Positions 15,173 through 23,688 of a DNA stretch of 23,697 nucleotides are shown here, in pieces. This stretch comes from a virus. The stretch is taken from positions 1-23,697 of IMG/VR virus record IMGVR_UViG_3300042896_000579; one strand, written 5' to 3'. Below the pieces are notes generated by a model that was not told where the DNA came from, searched no databases, and saw only the letters and a program-made list of their open reading frames with translations. Each line of letters begins with the position of its first letter. Position 1 is the stretch's first letter. A program made the translations under genes and the position numbers.

Positions 15173-17869
15173 TTACACCGTTGTATATGTTGTAATAGTA
15201 TTAGATGACAATTCTTTTGTTACTGTAATCTGTGTTGGGTATAAAGAATTTCCGCTTTGGTATAGTTGATTTGTAAAATATATTATATTATCAACTATAT
15301 TAAGAATTTCTTCATCAGCAGTATTTGGAGTGGAAATAGAATCACCAATATTAATAAATGTATTCATTGAATATTTATTACTGTTATAATTATTATCATT
15401 AGTTATAATTATTGTATTTCCTTGCGTATATCCACTATAAACATTTGGGAATTTATATTGTATATGATTTTCCAAAAATAATACATTGTTTGAAACGTCA
15501 AGGCTGGAAATAGTTGAGTATACATTAAAATTCGTTGGTCCAATAATGCTAATATTAGTATTAACTGTAAATATTTGATCAATATCAAGACTAGTGTAAA
15601 TTGATATTGTATTAGAAAAACAAGAATTTGCGTTTTGTATCAACAATGAACTGACGTTTGAAATTGTGTTTCCTGTTACTATTACAGTATTTGTTGTCAT
15701 ATTATATTGTGAGTTTGATTTTAATAGATTTCTAGTTACAATTCTAGTTCCAATTGGATGTATTAAATTCTCTATGACAGTTTTATATGAATTATAATCC
15801 TTTTCTACGGATAAAATATATGTAGATAAATTATACATATCACTTTGTAGAACAGAATGAGCAGAAAGCTGTCCATCTGTTGTAACATATCTGCCTGCAT
15901 CTTCAATTAATCCATTTGCAAACACGGCAGTTGCCTTTGCTGTTCCATCGCCATATAATTTTACGCCATTAGTAAAAGTTGCATCCGTATAATTTGACTG
16001 AATAGTTAAATCTGCTATAACAGAACTACTTGCAGTATCATAAACAAATAACGCATTAGCAGTAGATAAATTTCCTCTAAAATCATATATCCTAATAGAA
16101 AATAATTGATAGTCTGTAAGCGGATCAAAATAGAGAGATTTAAGAGAATCAATTTTTCCAATAAACCCTGGAGTAATATATGTTCCTTGATACGCTACCA
16201 TTGACTCGGTTGATTTAATTTGATCTATATTATTTCCAGTAATAACAATATCTTGCATTCTTAATGATACATTAGGAGTGGAAATATAATCTTCTCCATT
16301 GTCAGTTAATGCAATTTTAGTTATAGCTCCGATTTTATCAGTTTCTATTTTATATTCGACGCCAGTACCCAATATTGCAGGAATTATTAACTGTGCATTT
16401 GAACCTGTATTTGAAGTAACAGTCACTGTTGGTAAATTTGCATTGTTATATCCCATTCCGCCCAAACCATATAAATTTGCAGTGGAATAATATTCAGCAG
16501 ATAGAATTGCACCGTTTGCATTAGTGGTATTAATTCTTGCATAGGCAAAATTTCCATCTCCACCTAAGATTGTTATAATATCATTAGATAAATAACCGGA
16601 TCCAGGATTAATTACTTCTATTGGAGCAAGAATCCCTAAATCATGTAAATGTTGTTTATAATGATTAACAGTATTTGCCGTAAACAACGAATCAAATGTT
16701 AAAGATGGTTGAACATCATATCCGCCACCGCCATTTCTAACTAATACTGCTTTAATTGGATATGCGGGAAATGTAATAAACGAAAAACAATTTTTTAATT
16801 GTGTATTTGCATTAGCTGTAATAGAAAAATTATATGTATTGCCTAATGTAATATTTAAATTATCTTCAATACAATCGTTTGATATATAAGCTACATTTGC
16901 TTCTTGTTCAGATTCATTAAGAATTGATATTATACAATTAGCAGTTGTATGTAAAATTCCATGTGTAGTAACATCAATAGACGAATTTGAAAATAATCTA
17001 TATCCATACCCCCCTTTTGTTATTATTACATTTTGAATTTGTCCAGTTGTTACTTCTGAAACAACTGCCGATGCTCCAACAGGAGAAACTGCAGTATTAC
17101 TAAACCCGCCCGATAAAACTACTGGATCTCCTATTTTATAATAAGATCCTCTTCGTGATGGTTCAATATTAATATTAGAAATTGACCCAATAATTTTTGA
17201 TTCTAATAAAACTGACTGTATTGGTGGAGTTTTTTCGTATGGTACATATTCGCCATTTAAAAAATAAACAGGTTTATTATCATAATCTAATATACGAATA
17301 GCTTCGCCTGTAGTAAATAACCGTTCAATATCAGTTAAATAAATCTGAATAAATTTACCGTTAATTTTACTTTTTTCTATAATTCCAATAGATTTAGATG
17401 TTACTCCAAATACTTTAAAATTATCAATATGCAGAAAATTTGTATCAAGAGATTTAATTTTTATTGATTTTGGGACAATCCATTTACCATCGCTTGGTCT
17501 TAATACATATTGCCCAGTAGCAACAACTTCTGCGTTAACATTATATAAAGCTCTAAATAAAAATTTAAATGAATCTGGAACGCCTTTGGCTTTATATAAT
17601 TCTTTTACAATTTTTATTAATTTTACTTTATCTGCAGCAATAGTATCAATATCGGGAAAATAGGGAAGAAAATCTTGCGCATAATATGCATAAAATTCGT
17701 TAAATCCTGAATCAATATCTAATTTATCTCCTAATCCATAAATATCATATGTATCATCAAACCATTCATAGTATGCATTAAAAAATTGAATAAATCTAGA
17801 ATATGCGGGATCATCCCTGATATACGCAGGAAGTTTTTGATCAAAGATTGTAGAGTATCTATATGACAT
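15173..17869 (-). CDS. 7: Baseplate wedge protein in the gp7 position
   Basis: The 898-residue protein begins at ATG 17869-17867, overlapping the gp6 TAA by one base. The N-terminal 120 residues are helical and conserved-looking: LPAYIRDDPAYSRFIQFFNAYYEWF (about 13-37), then VKELYKAKGVPDSFKFLFRALYN (about 87-110). This opening is typical of wedge or tail proteins in marine T4-like phages. The remainder is beta-rich and contains at least four Gly/Tyr repeats: TKGGYGYRL near 280, VRNGGGGYDVQPSL near 378, NPGSGYLSNDIITILGGDG near 418 and TDNGEDYISTPNVSL near 520. T4 gp7 is about 1030 residues and lies between gp6 and gp8, exactly as here, and it bridges the wedge core to its periphery. Sequence resemblance to T4 gp7 itself is not obvious to me, so the symbol reflects position. 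An alternative is an unrelated structural protein in the same slot. Confidence 0.65.
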   Translation of the reverse strand: MSYRYSTIFDQKLPAYIRDDPAYSRFIQFFNAYYEWFDDTYDIYGLGDKLDIDSGFNEFYAYYAQDFLPYFPDIDTIAADKVKLIKIVKELYKAKGVPDSFKFLFRALYNVNAEVVATGQYVLRPSDGKWIVPKSIKIKSLDTNFLHIDNFKVFGVTSKSIGIIEKSKINGKFIQIYLTDIERLFTTGEAIRILDYDNKPVYFLNGEYVPYEKTPPIQSVLLESKIIGSISNINIEPSRRGSYYKIGDPVVLSGGFSNTAVSPVGASAVVSEVTTGQIQNVIITKGGYGYRLFSNSSIDVTTHGILHTTANCIISILNESEQEANVAYISNDCIEDNLNITLGNTYNFSITANANTQLKNCFSFITFPAYPIKAVLVRNGGGGYDVQPSLTFDSLFTANTVNHYKQHLHDLGILAPIEVINPGSGYLSNDIITILGGDGNFAYARINTTNANGAILSAEYYSTANLYGLGGMGYNNANLPTVTVTSNTGSNAQLIIPAILGTGVEYKIETDKIGAITKIALTDNGEDYISTPNVSLRMQDIVITGNNIDQIKSTESMVAYQGTYITPGFIGKIDSLKSLYFDPLTDYQLFSIRIYDFRGNLSTANALFVYDTASSSVIADLTIQSNYTDATFTNGVKLYGDGTAKATAVFANGLIEDAGRYVTTDGQLSAHSVLQSDMYNLSTYILSVEKDYNSYKTVIENLIHPIGTRIVTRNLLKSNSQYNMTTNTVIVTGNTISNVSSLLIQNANSCFSNTISIYTSLDIDQIFTVNTNISIIGPTNFNVYSTISSLDVSNNVLFLENHIQYKFPNVYSGYTQGNTIIITNDNNYNSNKYSMNTFINIGDSISTPNTADEEILNIVDNIIYFTNQLYQSGNSLYPTQITVTKELSSNTITTYTTV

Positions 17870-19917
17870 TATGATTTAGGTATTATATTAATAGTTATTG
17901 ACGTGTCATCCATAATATCTAATGATAACATTTTATCTTTTGTCGATGTAAAAATTGTAGATTCTGGAGTTACAGTTATAGATAAAGTTCCTAATACATT
18001 ATTTATATTGTATGGAGTAAAGTTGGTTAATTTAACAGTTCCTGCCAAATAATGGATTTCTCCGATATTAGAATTTATTATAGTTTTAATATTATTTGTA
18101 TAATAAAAACTTCTAAGTTTAACCGTATTTCCGCTTAATACAGGAACAGCAACTGCATTATTTCCACCCCCTCCAGTTATAACTGCAACAGCTTGCGTAT
18201 AATTCAGCCCATAATCGACAATATTAATTGCTGATATTGCGCCATTAGTTACTTCAGCAGTTGCAATTGCCCCAGTTCCATCTCCGTAAATAGTAACTGT
18301 TGGGATAGCAGTAAACCCGCTTCCAGCGCTAATAATTTGAATCGATTCTATTGTGTTAAAAATTGACGGAGATTCTTCAATTTGAACATTTTCGATTATT
18401 TGGTCATTTGATCCCAAGTAATCAAAATAACTACTAACCAATGTTCCTTTTTTTATTGGGGTTTGAAAATCAAATGTATGCGTATTTACTGTTTTGAATA
18501 CTGGATTAAACCTTTTTTGTAAAGAAATTGTAGATTCAGATGTAATAATAGATGCATCTGTTGATTTAATTGTGGTAATTAAATCTGGTAATACAAATAC
18601 TGAATCAAATGAATCTAATATTCTATTACAAAAATCCATTATTGCCAACTTTAATAAACTTTGTAATTGGGTTGCATCAAATATTGATTTCGCAGAATCA
18701 AAATAAATGTTACTAGAAAGTTTTACAAAAGTAAAGTCAACATCAACAATTTCTGGAATTACAGTAATTACGCTAAATGGTTTAATATATTCGTTAAGTA
18801 ATCTATATTTCTGGAATGCAGATAAATTAAATCCACCACTGGGTTTAATACATATAAACATTTTTCCGTATTGTGGGGGAGTCATATCTTCTCCGCCCCA
18901 GACATTTACTGCTTGAATAGGTATAATTGTATTATCGCGTTTTAATAATTCAAGATAATCAGTTTTTGATACGGCTCTATTTTGTGACGCATATGCTTTT
19001 GGGGCTGAATATTTAATAGATTGTATTGATTCTTTTCCGCGACCGCCATTTGCAGGTTCATAATTATTTGTTCCATTAATAATAACGCCAGAGTATGTTC
19101 CAATTTTATCCATTAGCGTGAATTTATATGCTCCATTTGGAGCCGCGCCTTTGGTTACAATATAATCTACGACAATAACGTTTCCAGTTTTTAATGATGA
19201 ACCTAAAACGCCGTCGCCAAAATATATTTCATATAATCCAGATAGACCTTCTTGTAAGAAATACACAGTTGACGTATTATCTAACGTTAAATGCTTAGAA
19301 GCTAATTCAAATTTCGTAAAAGTCGTCGATTGAGCAGAATCATACACTAAAACTTGTAGAGTTGTCGTATCAATATTTGCATCAGGAAGAGTAAAAGTTG
19401 AAGATTCATTTTGTAAATTATTTACGGAATATGTATATCTTACAGGTTGCCCTTGATATATTTCAACATTATAAAATTGTGCAATATTATTACTGGTTGA
19501 TACTGATAATGATTCTAAAGTAACAAATGGATATTGTACTCCATCAATTGATTGGGACGAGAATTTAGTATATTTTGGAATAGTAAAATTTGGAGCAGTA
19601 GTTCCATTAAATTTTATTTCTATAGTAGCTTTTGATGCTTTTGCAGATGATGGTGTATAATTTAATAATTTAGCATGAGATATAACTGAACCACGTTTTA
19701 CTGCAGTATCTAAAAATGCTTCATTGGCGATCATGTTTAGGTAATATGCATTATAGTGAGTATTGTACGCTAATAAATCTAATACAGTTGAAATAACAGA
19801 ACTTTCAAAGTCGTAATCATTAAATTTATCTTGGCCGCGTAAATAATCTTTAAGATTGCGTTTAATGTTATCAAAATCTAATTCTGCAATATTTATTGAT
19901 GAATTGGCACTAGCCAT
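17869..19917 (-). CDS. 6: Baseplate wedge protein gp6 (gpJ-like)
   Basis: The 682-residue protein is close in length to T4 gp6 (about 660). The N-terminus DFDNIKRNLKDYLRGQDKFNDYDFESS, then LAYNTHYNAYYLNMIANEAFLDTA (residues 14-72), is the classic gp6/gpJ opening. KRGSVISHAKLLNYTP follows, and the middle has NGGRGKESIQSIKYSAPKAYASQNRAVSKTDY, the gpJ-type core. Gp6 dimers form the inner ring around the hub and control the change of the baseplate from hexagon to star. Residues about 526-591 carry an added Gly/Tyr repeat pair (SAGSGFTAIPTVTIYGDGTGAIATAEV, then DYGLNYTQAVAVITGGGG) shared with neighbouring wedge proteins. The start is ATG 19917-19915 with AGGGGA close upstream, and a late-promoter-like AATAAATA precedes it in a 33-base gap. 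The identification is firm. Confidence 0.92.
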   Translation of the reverse strand: MASANSSINIAELDFDNIKRNLKDYLRGQDKFNDYDFESSVISTVLDLLAYNTHYNAYYLNMIANEAFLDTAVKRGSVISHAKLLNYTPSSAKASKATIEIKFNGTTAPNFTIPKYTKFSSQSIDGVQYPFVTLESLSVSTSNNIAQFYNVEIYQGQPVRYTYSVNNLQNESSTFTLPDANIDTTTLQVLVYDSAQSTTFTKFELASKHLTLDNTSTVYFLQEGLSGLYEIYFGDGVLGSSLKTGNVIVVDYIVTKGAAPNGAYKFTLMDKIGTYSGVIINGTNNYEPANGGRGKESIQSIKYSAPKAYASQNRAVSKTDYLELLKRDNTIIPIQAVNVWGGEDMTPPQYGKMFICIKPSGGFNLSAFQKYRLLNEYIKPFSVITVIPEIVDVDFTFVKLSSNIYFDSAKSIFDATQLQSLLKLAIMDFCNRILDSFDSVFVLPDLITTIKSTDASIITSESTISLQKRFNPVFKTVNTHTFDFQTPIKKGTLVSSYFDYLGSNDQIIENVQIEESPSIFNTIESIQIISAGSGFTAIPTVTIYGDGTGAIATAEVTNGAISAINIVDYGLNYTQAVAVITGGGGNNAVAVPVLSGNTVKLRSFYYTNNIKTIINSNIGEIHYLAGTVKLTNFTPYNINNVLGTLSITVTPESTIFTSTKDKMLSLDIMDDTSITINIIPKS

Positions 19918-19944
19918 TATTTTCCCCTAAATCCTTTTTATTAG

Positions 19945-19952
19945 TATTTATT
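19945..19952 (-). promoter_or_regulatory. Candidate T4-type late promoter before gp6
   Basis: The minus strand reads AATAAATA, one mismatch from TATAAATA, touching the gp25 stop codon. It ends 27 bases before the gp6 ATG. Layout matches the candidate before the fibre gene: motif on the upstream stop codon, short leader, then a purine-rich ribosome site (AGGGGA). It would start a transcript covering the wedge genes gp6, gp7-position and gp8. Confidence 0.35.
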
Positions 19953-20355
19953 ATCTAAGTCTCGATAAAATAAAATCTGCAGTAAATGGTTGCACAAGAT
20001 TATTAATATAAAACGTTATTGTTACTTGATATGAGTTATGATCATATAATGCATCTACTTTTACTGATTGTAACGAAACTCGATGGTCGAAATTTTTTAT
20101 TACATATGTTATTTCTTTTGATAGAGCAGAAGAAGTAATTGGACTCATTGGCTCAAATAATAATTTACGAAGATTTGATCCATAATTAGGTTTAAACGGT
20201 TTTTCGTAATAATTAGTGAGTAATAAATTTTTAAGTGCTCTAGTAACAGCCAATTCTCCTGTAGAAATCATTAAATCCTTTTTTGCCGGATGCGAATTAA
20301 ATGTCATATCTAAATCAGAATATCCGCTGTAATTTTGTATATTGGTAGAATTCAT
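19951..20355 (-). CDS. 25: Baseplate wedge protein gp25 (GPW/gp25 family)
   Basis: The 134-residue protein matches the T4 gp25 length (132). The diagnostic block ISTGELAVTRALKNLLLTNYYEKPFKPNYGSNLRKLLFEP (about 30-69) contains the conserved FEP where the family has its E-P-R-type sheath-initiation motif. The C-terminal beta strands (YQVTITFYINN) follow. Gp25 sits at the wedge/hub interface and is the site where sheath polymerisation begins. The family was once called lysozyme-like, but the fold is structural and no muramidase residues are claimed here. The gene begins one base after the spike gene stop (TAATATG) and is followed by gp6, the same neighbour as in T4. Confidence 0.95.
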   Translation of the reverse strand: MNSTNIQNYSGYSDLDMTFNSHPAKKDLMISTGELAVTRALKNLLLTNYYEKPFKPNYGSNLRKLLFEPMSPITSSALSKEITYVIKNFDHRVSLQSVKVDALYDHNSYQVTITFYINNLVQPFTADFILSRLR

Positions 20356-20356
20356 A

Positions 20357-21319
20357 TTAGTTTAAATTTATTTTTGCAGCTTTCTGCGTTAAATTTCCAG
20401 CAACAGTAATATTCATATTGCCCCCAACTGTTATATTATAATTTCCACCAATAGTAACCGAAGAATCTCCAGCTATATGAACTGTAGACTTTCCTTGAAC
20501 TGTTAAATAACAACTTCCGGAAACAGTAACTTTATCATCATTTAATATAATAGTATATTTATCTTTTACTATTTTCTCTACTTGTGAACCATCTGGGTGG
20601 GTCTCAGAGAACGTTCCTGATCTATGGTACATATGTATACGTTCATGTCCAGGAGTATCGTCAAGCTCGAAATAATGTCCTGATTCAGTACTCACAACTT
20701 GATTGTACGGATATTTTGTATTATATGGAGAATTTGGTTCTTTCCATACAACATCACCTTTTGCATTTTTAACCGTAGCAACTGAAGAATTTTTTACTTG
20801 CACTATTGTATTTGCAACATCTTCATTTCTACTCAACCTACTAGTCGTTGGTTGGTCAAGCCTATTAGGATACGAATTAGCAGAAGGATGTTCAGTAATT
20901 TTTGCTCCACCTTTGGCTTTATAATCAATCGCTTTTGGTTTTCTTGGGGCAGTTTTTAATTGTTCTTCAGTTCTTGGATCATTAAACCCTTTTTCCGGAT
21001 CTGGGTTATCTTCTGGTATACCATGAAACATCCCCATAATTATTGGATATTGACTTGCGTGTCCATCCATAAAAAACCCCATTACAAAATCACCTTCTTT
21101 TAATGTAGTTGGAGTTGACGCTGATCCATTAATAGAAAACAGCGGTTGAGCCCATGGTAATGTTTTTGTTGGAACTTTTGCTTTAGTTCCTTCATGTAGT
21201 CCTTGTATTCTTACTCTACACCGACCAAGGTTAAGCGGGTCCATCCTATCTTCAACCACGCCAATCCACCATACGAATCCATTATGCCCTATAAAATTCC
21301 CTCTTTTCGTATTACTCAT
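20357..21319 (-). CDS. 5: Baseplate hub spike protein, gp5/VgrG-like, without lysozyme domain
   Basis: The 320-residue protein starts at ATG 21319-21317. Residues 14-102 form the gp5-type OB fold: WWIGVVEDRMDPLNLGRCRVRIQG, LPWAQPL, then EGDFVMGFFMDG and YPIIMGMFHG. A polar, probably flexible linker spans about 103-205. Residues 208-250 (STESGHYFELDDTPGHERI, then HPDGSQVEKI) match the VgrG-type neck before the needle. Residues 262-320 carry short V-x-G/I-x-G beta-helix repeats (VTVSG, LTVQG, VHIAG, VTIGG, ITVGG, ITVAG). The trimer would be the membrane-piercing spike below the tail tube. T4 gp5 is about 575 residues and has a lysozyme domain between OB fold and needle. That domain is absent here and the linker shows no E-D-T catalytic signature. 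The tip is not obviously a PAAR protein within this window. Confidence 0.92.
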   Translation of the reverse strand: MSNTKRGNFIGHNGFVWWIGVVEDRMDPLNLGRCRVRIQGLHEGTKAKVPTKTLPWAQPLFSINGSASTPTTLKEGDFVMGFFMDGHASQYPIIMGMFHGIPEDNPDPEKGFNDPRTEEQLKTAPRKPKAIDYKAKGGAKITEHPSANSYPNRLDQPTTSRLSRNEDVANTIVQVKNSSVATVKNAKGDVVWKEPNSPYNTKYPYNQVVSTESGHYFELDDTPGHERIHMYHRSGTFSETHPDGSQVEKIVKDKYTIILNDDKVTVSGSCYLTVQGKSTVHIAGDSSVTIGGNYNITVGGNMNITVAGNLTQKAAKINLN

Positions 21320-21320
21320 A

Positions 21321-22676
21321 TTATCTCACGCCTTTCCAACCTGGATTTGTATTATCAAATTTATATGTTTTATTTGGATAAGAATCTTTACTAAGTTCCA
21401 ACACTGTAGTAAATCTATTTTCTTGGTTTATTATATGTCTTAATGCAGTAATAAGATATTTTCCTGAATATATTGGATCTGAAGTTTTTTCTTTACTTTC
21501 TGGATTATTATAACTTATTTCTGGTTTATCAAATTCAACAACCATACCAACTGTTAATCCAATATCCCCATTAATAAGAATTTTTATTCTATTCGACCAC
21601 ATAAGAGATAATTGCGAACTTCGTATAGACATAGTTTTTTCAGGGCAATATTCATTAATAGGTACTTCTTTACCTTTAATATATTTATTTTCGCGCTGTC
21701 CAGAAGTAGAAATACAAAATTTAACTGATCCTGTAGTTTGATTCATCGTTTCGCCTTTTCTATTTGTAGCCGAATTAGGTAACGGAGCATAATCTAAAGA
21801 TTCAACATTTTTTGCATATTCATTATAATCGTGCGTACTTTCTCCAAATTTTAATCGCAATGGATCAATGGTTATAGTTTTGCTTGCCATCGTTCCATGT
21901 TTAACTGCTGATATAGAATCAAACGAGCTTATATGTTCAAACCAAATAACATTAACAAATTCTTTATTATTATCTGAAACTAAATCATTTTCTTTTGATT
22001 TTAAATTTTTTTCTTCAAATTTATATTTTCTTGCAGGGTTTTGTTTATATAAATTTAATACTGATTTAAAATTCCATCCATATTTGTCTTCATAAAAAAG
22101 ATAAAACGCCCCAGCATTTTTATCTTGATCAGCTTGCGCAAAATTTGTTAACCAATTAATTGCTTGTAATGGTTTTAAATTTGGAATTACAATATCATGT
22201 ACTCCAGTAGTTTTATCAAAATTTTTCAACTGTTCTGGTTTAGTATCAAAATATTCTTGCATTATTTTATATACAATATCTCCAAGTTGCCAATTATTAA
22301 ATGCCATCGAAAGTTTATATTGTTCATTTAAATATGCTTCCTCTGAACAAAAATGTAAAATATAATTTTCATTAGAAGTTTTTGTTTGCGATCTTCCACT
22401 ATGTTTATAAATTTTCAATGTTTTTTTGAGTGGATTATCTAGTCCAGGTTTGTCAATTTCTAATATCAATACTTCTTGTCCTTGAAATTGAAACATTTGA
22501 ATACAACCAACAGAATCATTAATAATTAATGCACCATTAACGAAATTTGAAAAGATGTCTTCAAAATAATTTATTTCTACCACCATGCTAGATATATCTA
22601 TAGGCTGGCCTGCTACTCCAACTATTTTACATTGTATAATAGATACATCTTGTATATGTAATAAACCATCAGCCAT
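21321..22676 (-). CDS. Baseplate hub protein, gp27-like
   Basis: The 451-residue protein starts at ATG 22676-22674, overlapping the gp53 TGA by eight bases. The N-terminal VVEINYFEDIFSNFVNGALIINDSVG (about 32-57) resembles the tube-like first domain of gp27/VgrG-type hub proteins. INWLTNFAQADQDKNAGAFYLFYED (about 172-196) is the helix-plus-strand block, and a second tube-like domain with MWSNRIKILINGDIGLTVGMVVEF lies near 370-395. Gp27 trimers form the torus joining the tail tube to the spike. T4 gp27 is about 390 residues, so this one is somewhat longer. It lies directly upstream of the gp5-like gene, the order in which the two parts are fused in VgrG. I leave the symbol empty because T4 gp27 is encoded elsewhere in its genome and resemblance is at the level of fold-type motifs. 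The C-terminus ends NTNPGWKGVR. Confidence 0.7.
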   Translation of the reverse strand: MADGLLHIQDVSIIQCKIVGVAGQPIDISSMVVEINYFEDIFSNFVNGALIINDSVGCIQMFQFQGQEVLILEIDKPGLDNPLKKTLKIYKHSGRSQTKTSNENYILHFCSEEAYLNEQYKLSMAFNNWQLGDIVYKIMQEYFDTKPEQLKNFDKTTGVHDIVIPNLKPLQAINWLTNFAQADQDKNAGAFYLFYEDKYGWNFKSVLNLYKQNPARKYKFEEKNLKSKENDLVSDNNKEFVNVIWFEHISSFDSISAVKHGTMASKTITIDPLRLKFGESTHDYNEYAKNVESLDYAPLPNSATNRKGETMNQTTGSVKFCISTSGQRENKYIKGKEVPINEYCPEKTMSIRSSQLSLMWSNRIKILINGDIGLTVGMVVEFDKPEISYNNPESKEKTSDPIYSGKYLITALRHIINQENRFTTVLELSKDSYPNKTYKFDNTNPGWKGVR

Positions 22677-23673
22677 AATATGTTCTCATTAAATATTTTA
22701 ATTCTTGTTCAAGTTGCGATACATATTCTTTTCGAATTAAATTTATTGTACGTTTATTTTCATTTAATTCTTGCTCGTAATCGTAAATTGATAATCTTTC
22801 TTTTGTTACTGAAATTTCTATATTATCAGCTTGTAGCGTTTCATTTGCAAAATTAAATATACTATTTGCATATCCATTTACTCCTCCATTATATGCCTTT
22901 TCATCAATAAATAGTTTTTCTGCAGTAGATTTACCTGTTAAAATATCAGTAGTAGTAGTAATTGCCCTATATGAAAACGGTTCTTTATTTGTTGTAACCA
23001 GTGTATATTCTATTGCATTATTATATGTTTTCCAATAATCTGCGTTAGAATAGGTAATACCTGTAATATTATTTGCTATATTATCTTGTTTGCAAATATA
23101 AATTGTATTATTATTTTTTACAACATCATCTCGATTATATTCCGTATCATTTTGCCAAACTCCTTTCCAATAAACTCCATCTAGAATTCTAGTCCAATAT
23201 TTTTTGGCCAAATCAGCTTTAAATGTAGTTGGATTGTGATCAACATTGCAAATAAACGCAGTATTACTTGTTATTACAGTGTTGCCTGCATAATATCGAT
23301 TAACTATATCAATAATAGCATATTCTGATGAACTCCATTCCCCTCTCCATGTTGAGTTTGCCCATTGATTTATGCTATTGGCTTCAGCTTTATATTTATC
23401 CATAAGATATTTATTAAATACTGGATAATCTAAAGTAAAATCAAAAAATGGATTAATTGTATCATTTGCCAACATCACTATCCAGTGACGTTCAGGATCC
23501 CCATAATATTTTGATGCAATAATTTCTGGAGTATCGCCTTCTTGAATATCATATGGGTAATAAAGAGATAATTTATTAGAATACTTTTCTCTAATTGCAA
23601 TTCTAGTGACTATATCAGTTACAATTTTACTATTAATTGTAAGTTTAGGATATTTTGAAAAAAATGAAGACAT
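22669..23673 (-). CDS. 53: Baseplate wedge protein gp53 with inserted tryptophan-rich modules
   Basis: The 334-residue protein starts at ATG 23673-23671 with a very strong AAGGGGGG site seven bases upstream. The N-terminal part, YYPYDIQEGDTPEIIASKYYGDPERHWIVMLAND (about 38-71), is the gp53 signature with its LysM-like GDTPExIAxKYYG. The C-terminal helix YDYEQELNENKRTINLIRKEYVSQLEQELKYLM (about 297-329) is also typical. Gp53 clamps neighbouring wedges together during baseplate assembly. T4 gp53 is only about 196 residues. The excess is an insert at about 105-225 holding two W-x-G-x-W modules: WRGEWSSSEYAIIDIV...YW (about 109-160) and WKGVWQNDTEYNRDDVV...YW (about 169-214). These resemble small carbohydrate-binding or surface modules found in phage structural proteins. 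Function of the insert is unknown. The gene is complete, and 24 bases of upstream DNA remain in the window. Confidence 0.88.
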   Translation of the reverse strand: MSSFFSKYPKLTINSKIVTDIVTRIAIREKYSNKLSLYYPYDIQEGDTPEIIASKYYGDPERHWIVMLANDTINPFFDFTLDYPVFNKYLMDKYKAEANSINQWANSTWRGEWSSSEYAIIDIVNRYYAGNTVITSNTAFICNVDHNPTTFKADLAKKYWTRILDGVYWKGVWQNDTEYNRDDVVKNNNTIYICKQDNIANNITGITYSNADYWKTYNNAIEYTLVTTNKEPFSYRAITTTTDILTGKSTAEKLFIDEKAYNGGVNGYANSIFNFANETLQADNIEISVTKERLSIYDYEQELNENKRTINLIRKEYVSQLEQELKYLMRTYYG

Positions 23674-23680
23674 ATTAATA

Positions 23681-23688
23681 CCCCCCTT
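23681..23688 (-). promoter_or_regulatory. Strong ribosome binding site of gp53
   Basis: The minus strand reads AAGGGGGG, ending seven bases before the gp53 ATG. It is the most G-rich Shine-Dalgarno sequence in the window and stands out in AT-rich surroundings. It supports the chosen start and suggests high initiation on the first baseplate gene of this block. Confidence 0.7.

Noticed and set aside
19951-20355. Calling gp25 a lysozyme, as the family is sometimes named.
   Set aside because: The family is a structural wedge protein, and I see no muramidase catalytic residues in this sequence.
20460-21050. A possible hidden lysozyme or peptidase domain in the spike linker.
   Set aside because: The segment of about 100 residues is polar, Lys/Pro/Asn-rich and lacks a catalytic signature or enough length for a T4-type lysozyme.
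499-22095. Many plus-strand open frames of 60-120 codons, for example at 499-738, 1619-1975, 2741-3001, 3944-4240, 11955-12269 and 14536-14826.
   Set aside because: Each lies antisense inside a strongly supported minus-strand gene, lacks a convincing ribosome site and gives no recognisable protein motif. They are a by-product of the codon bias of the real genes.
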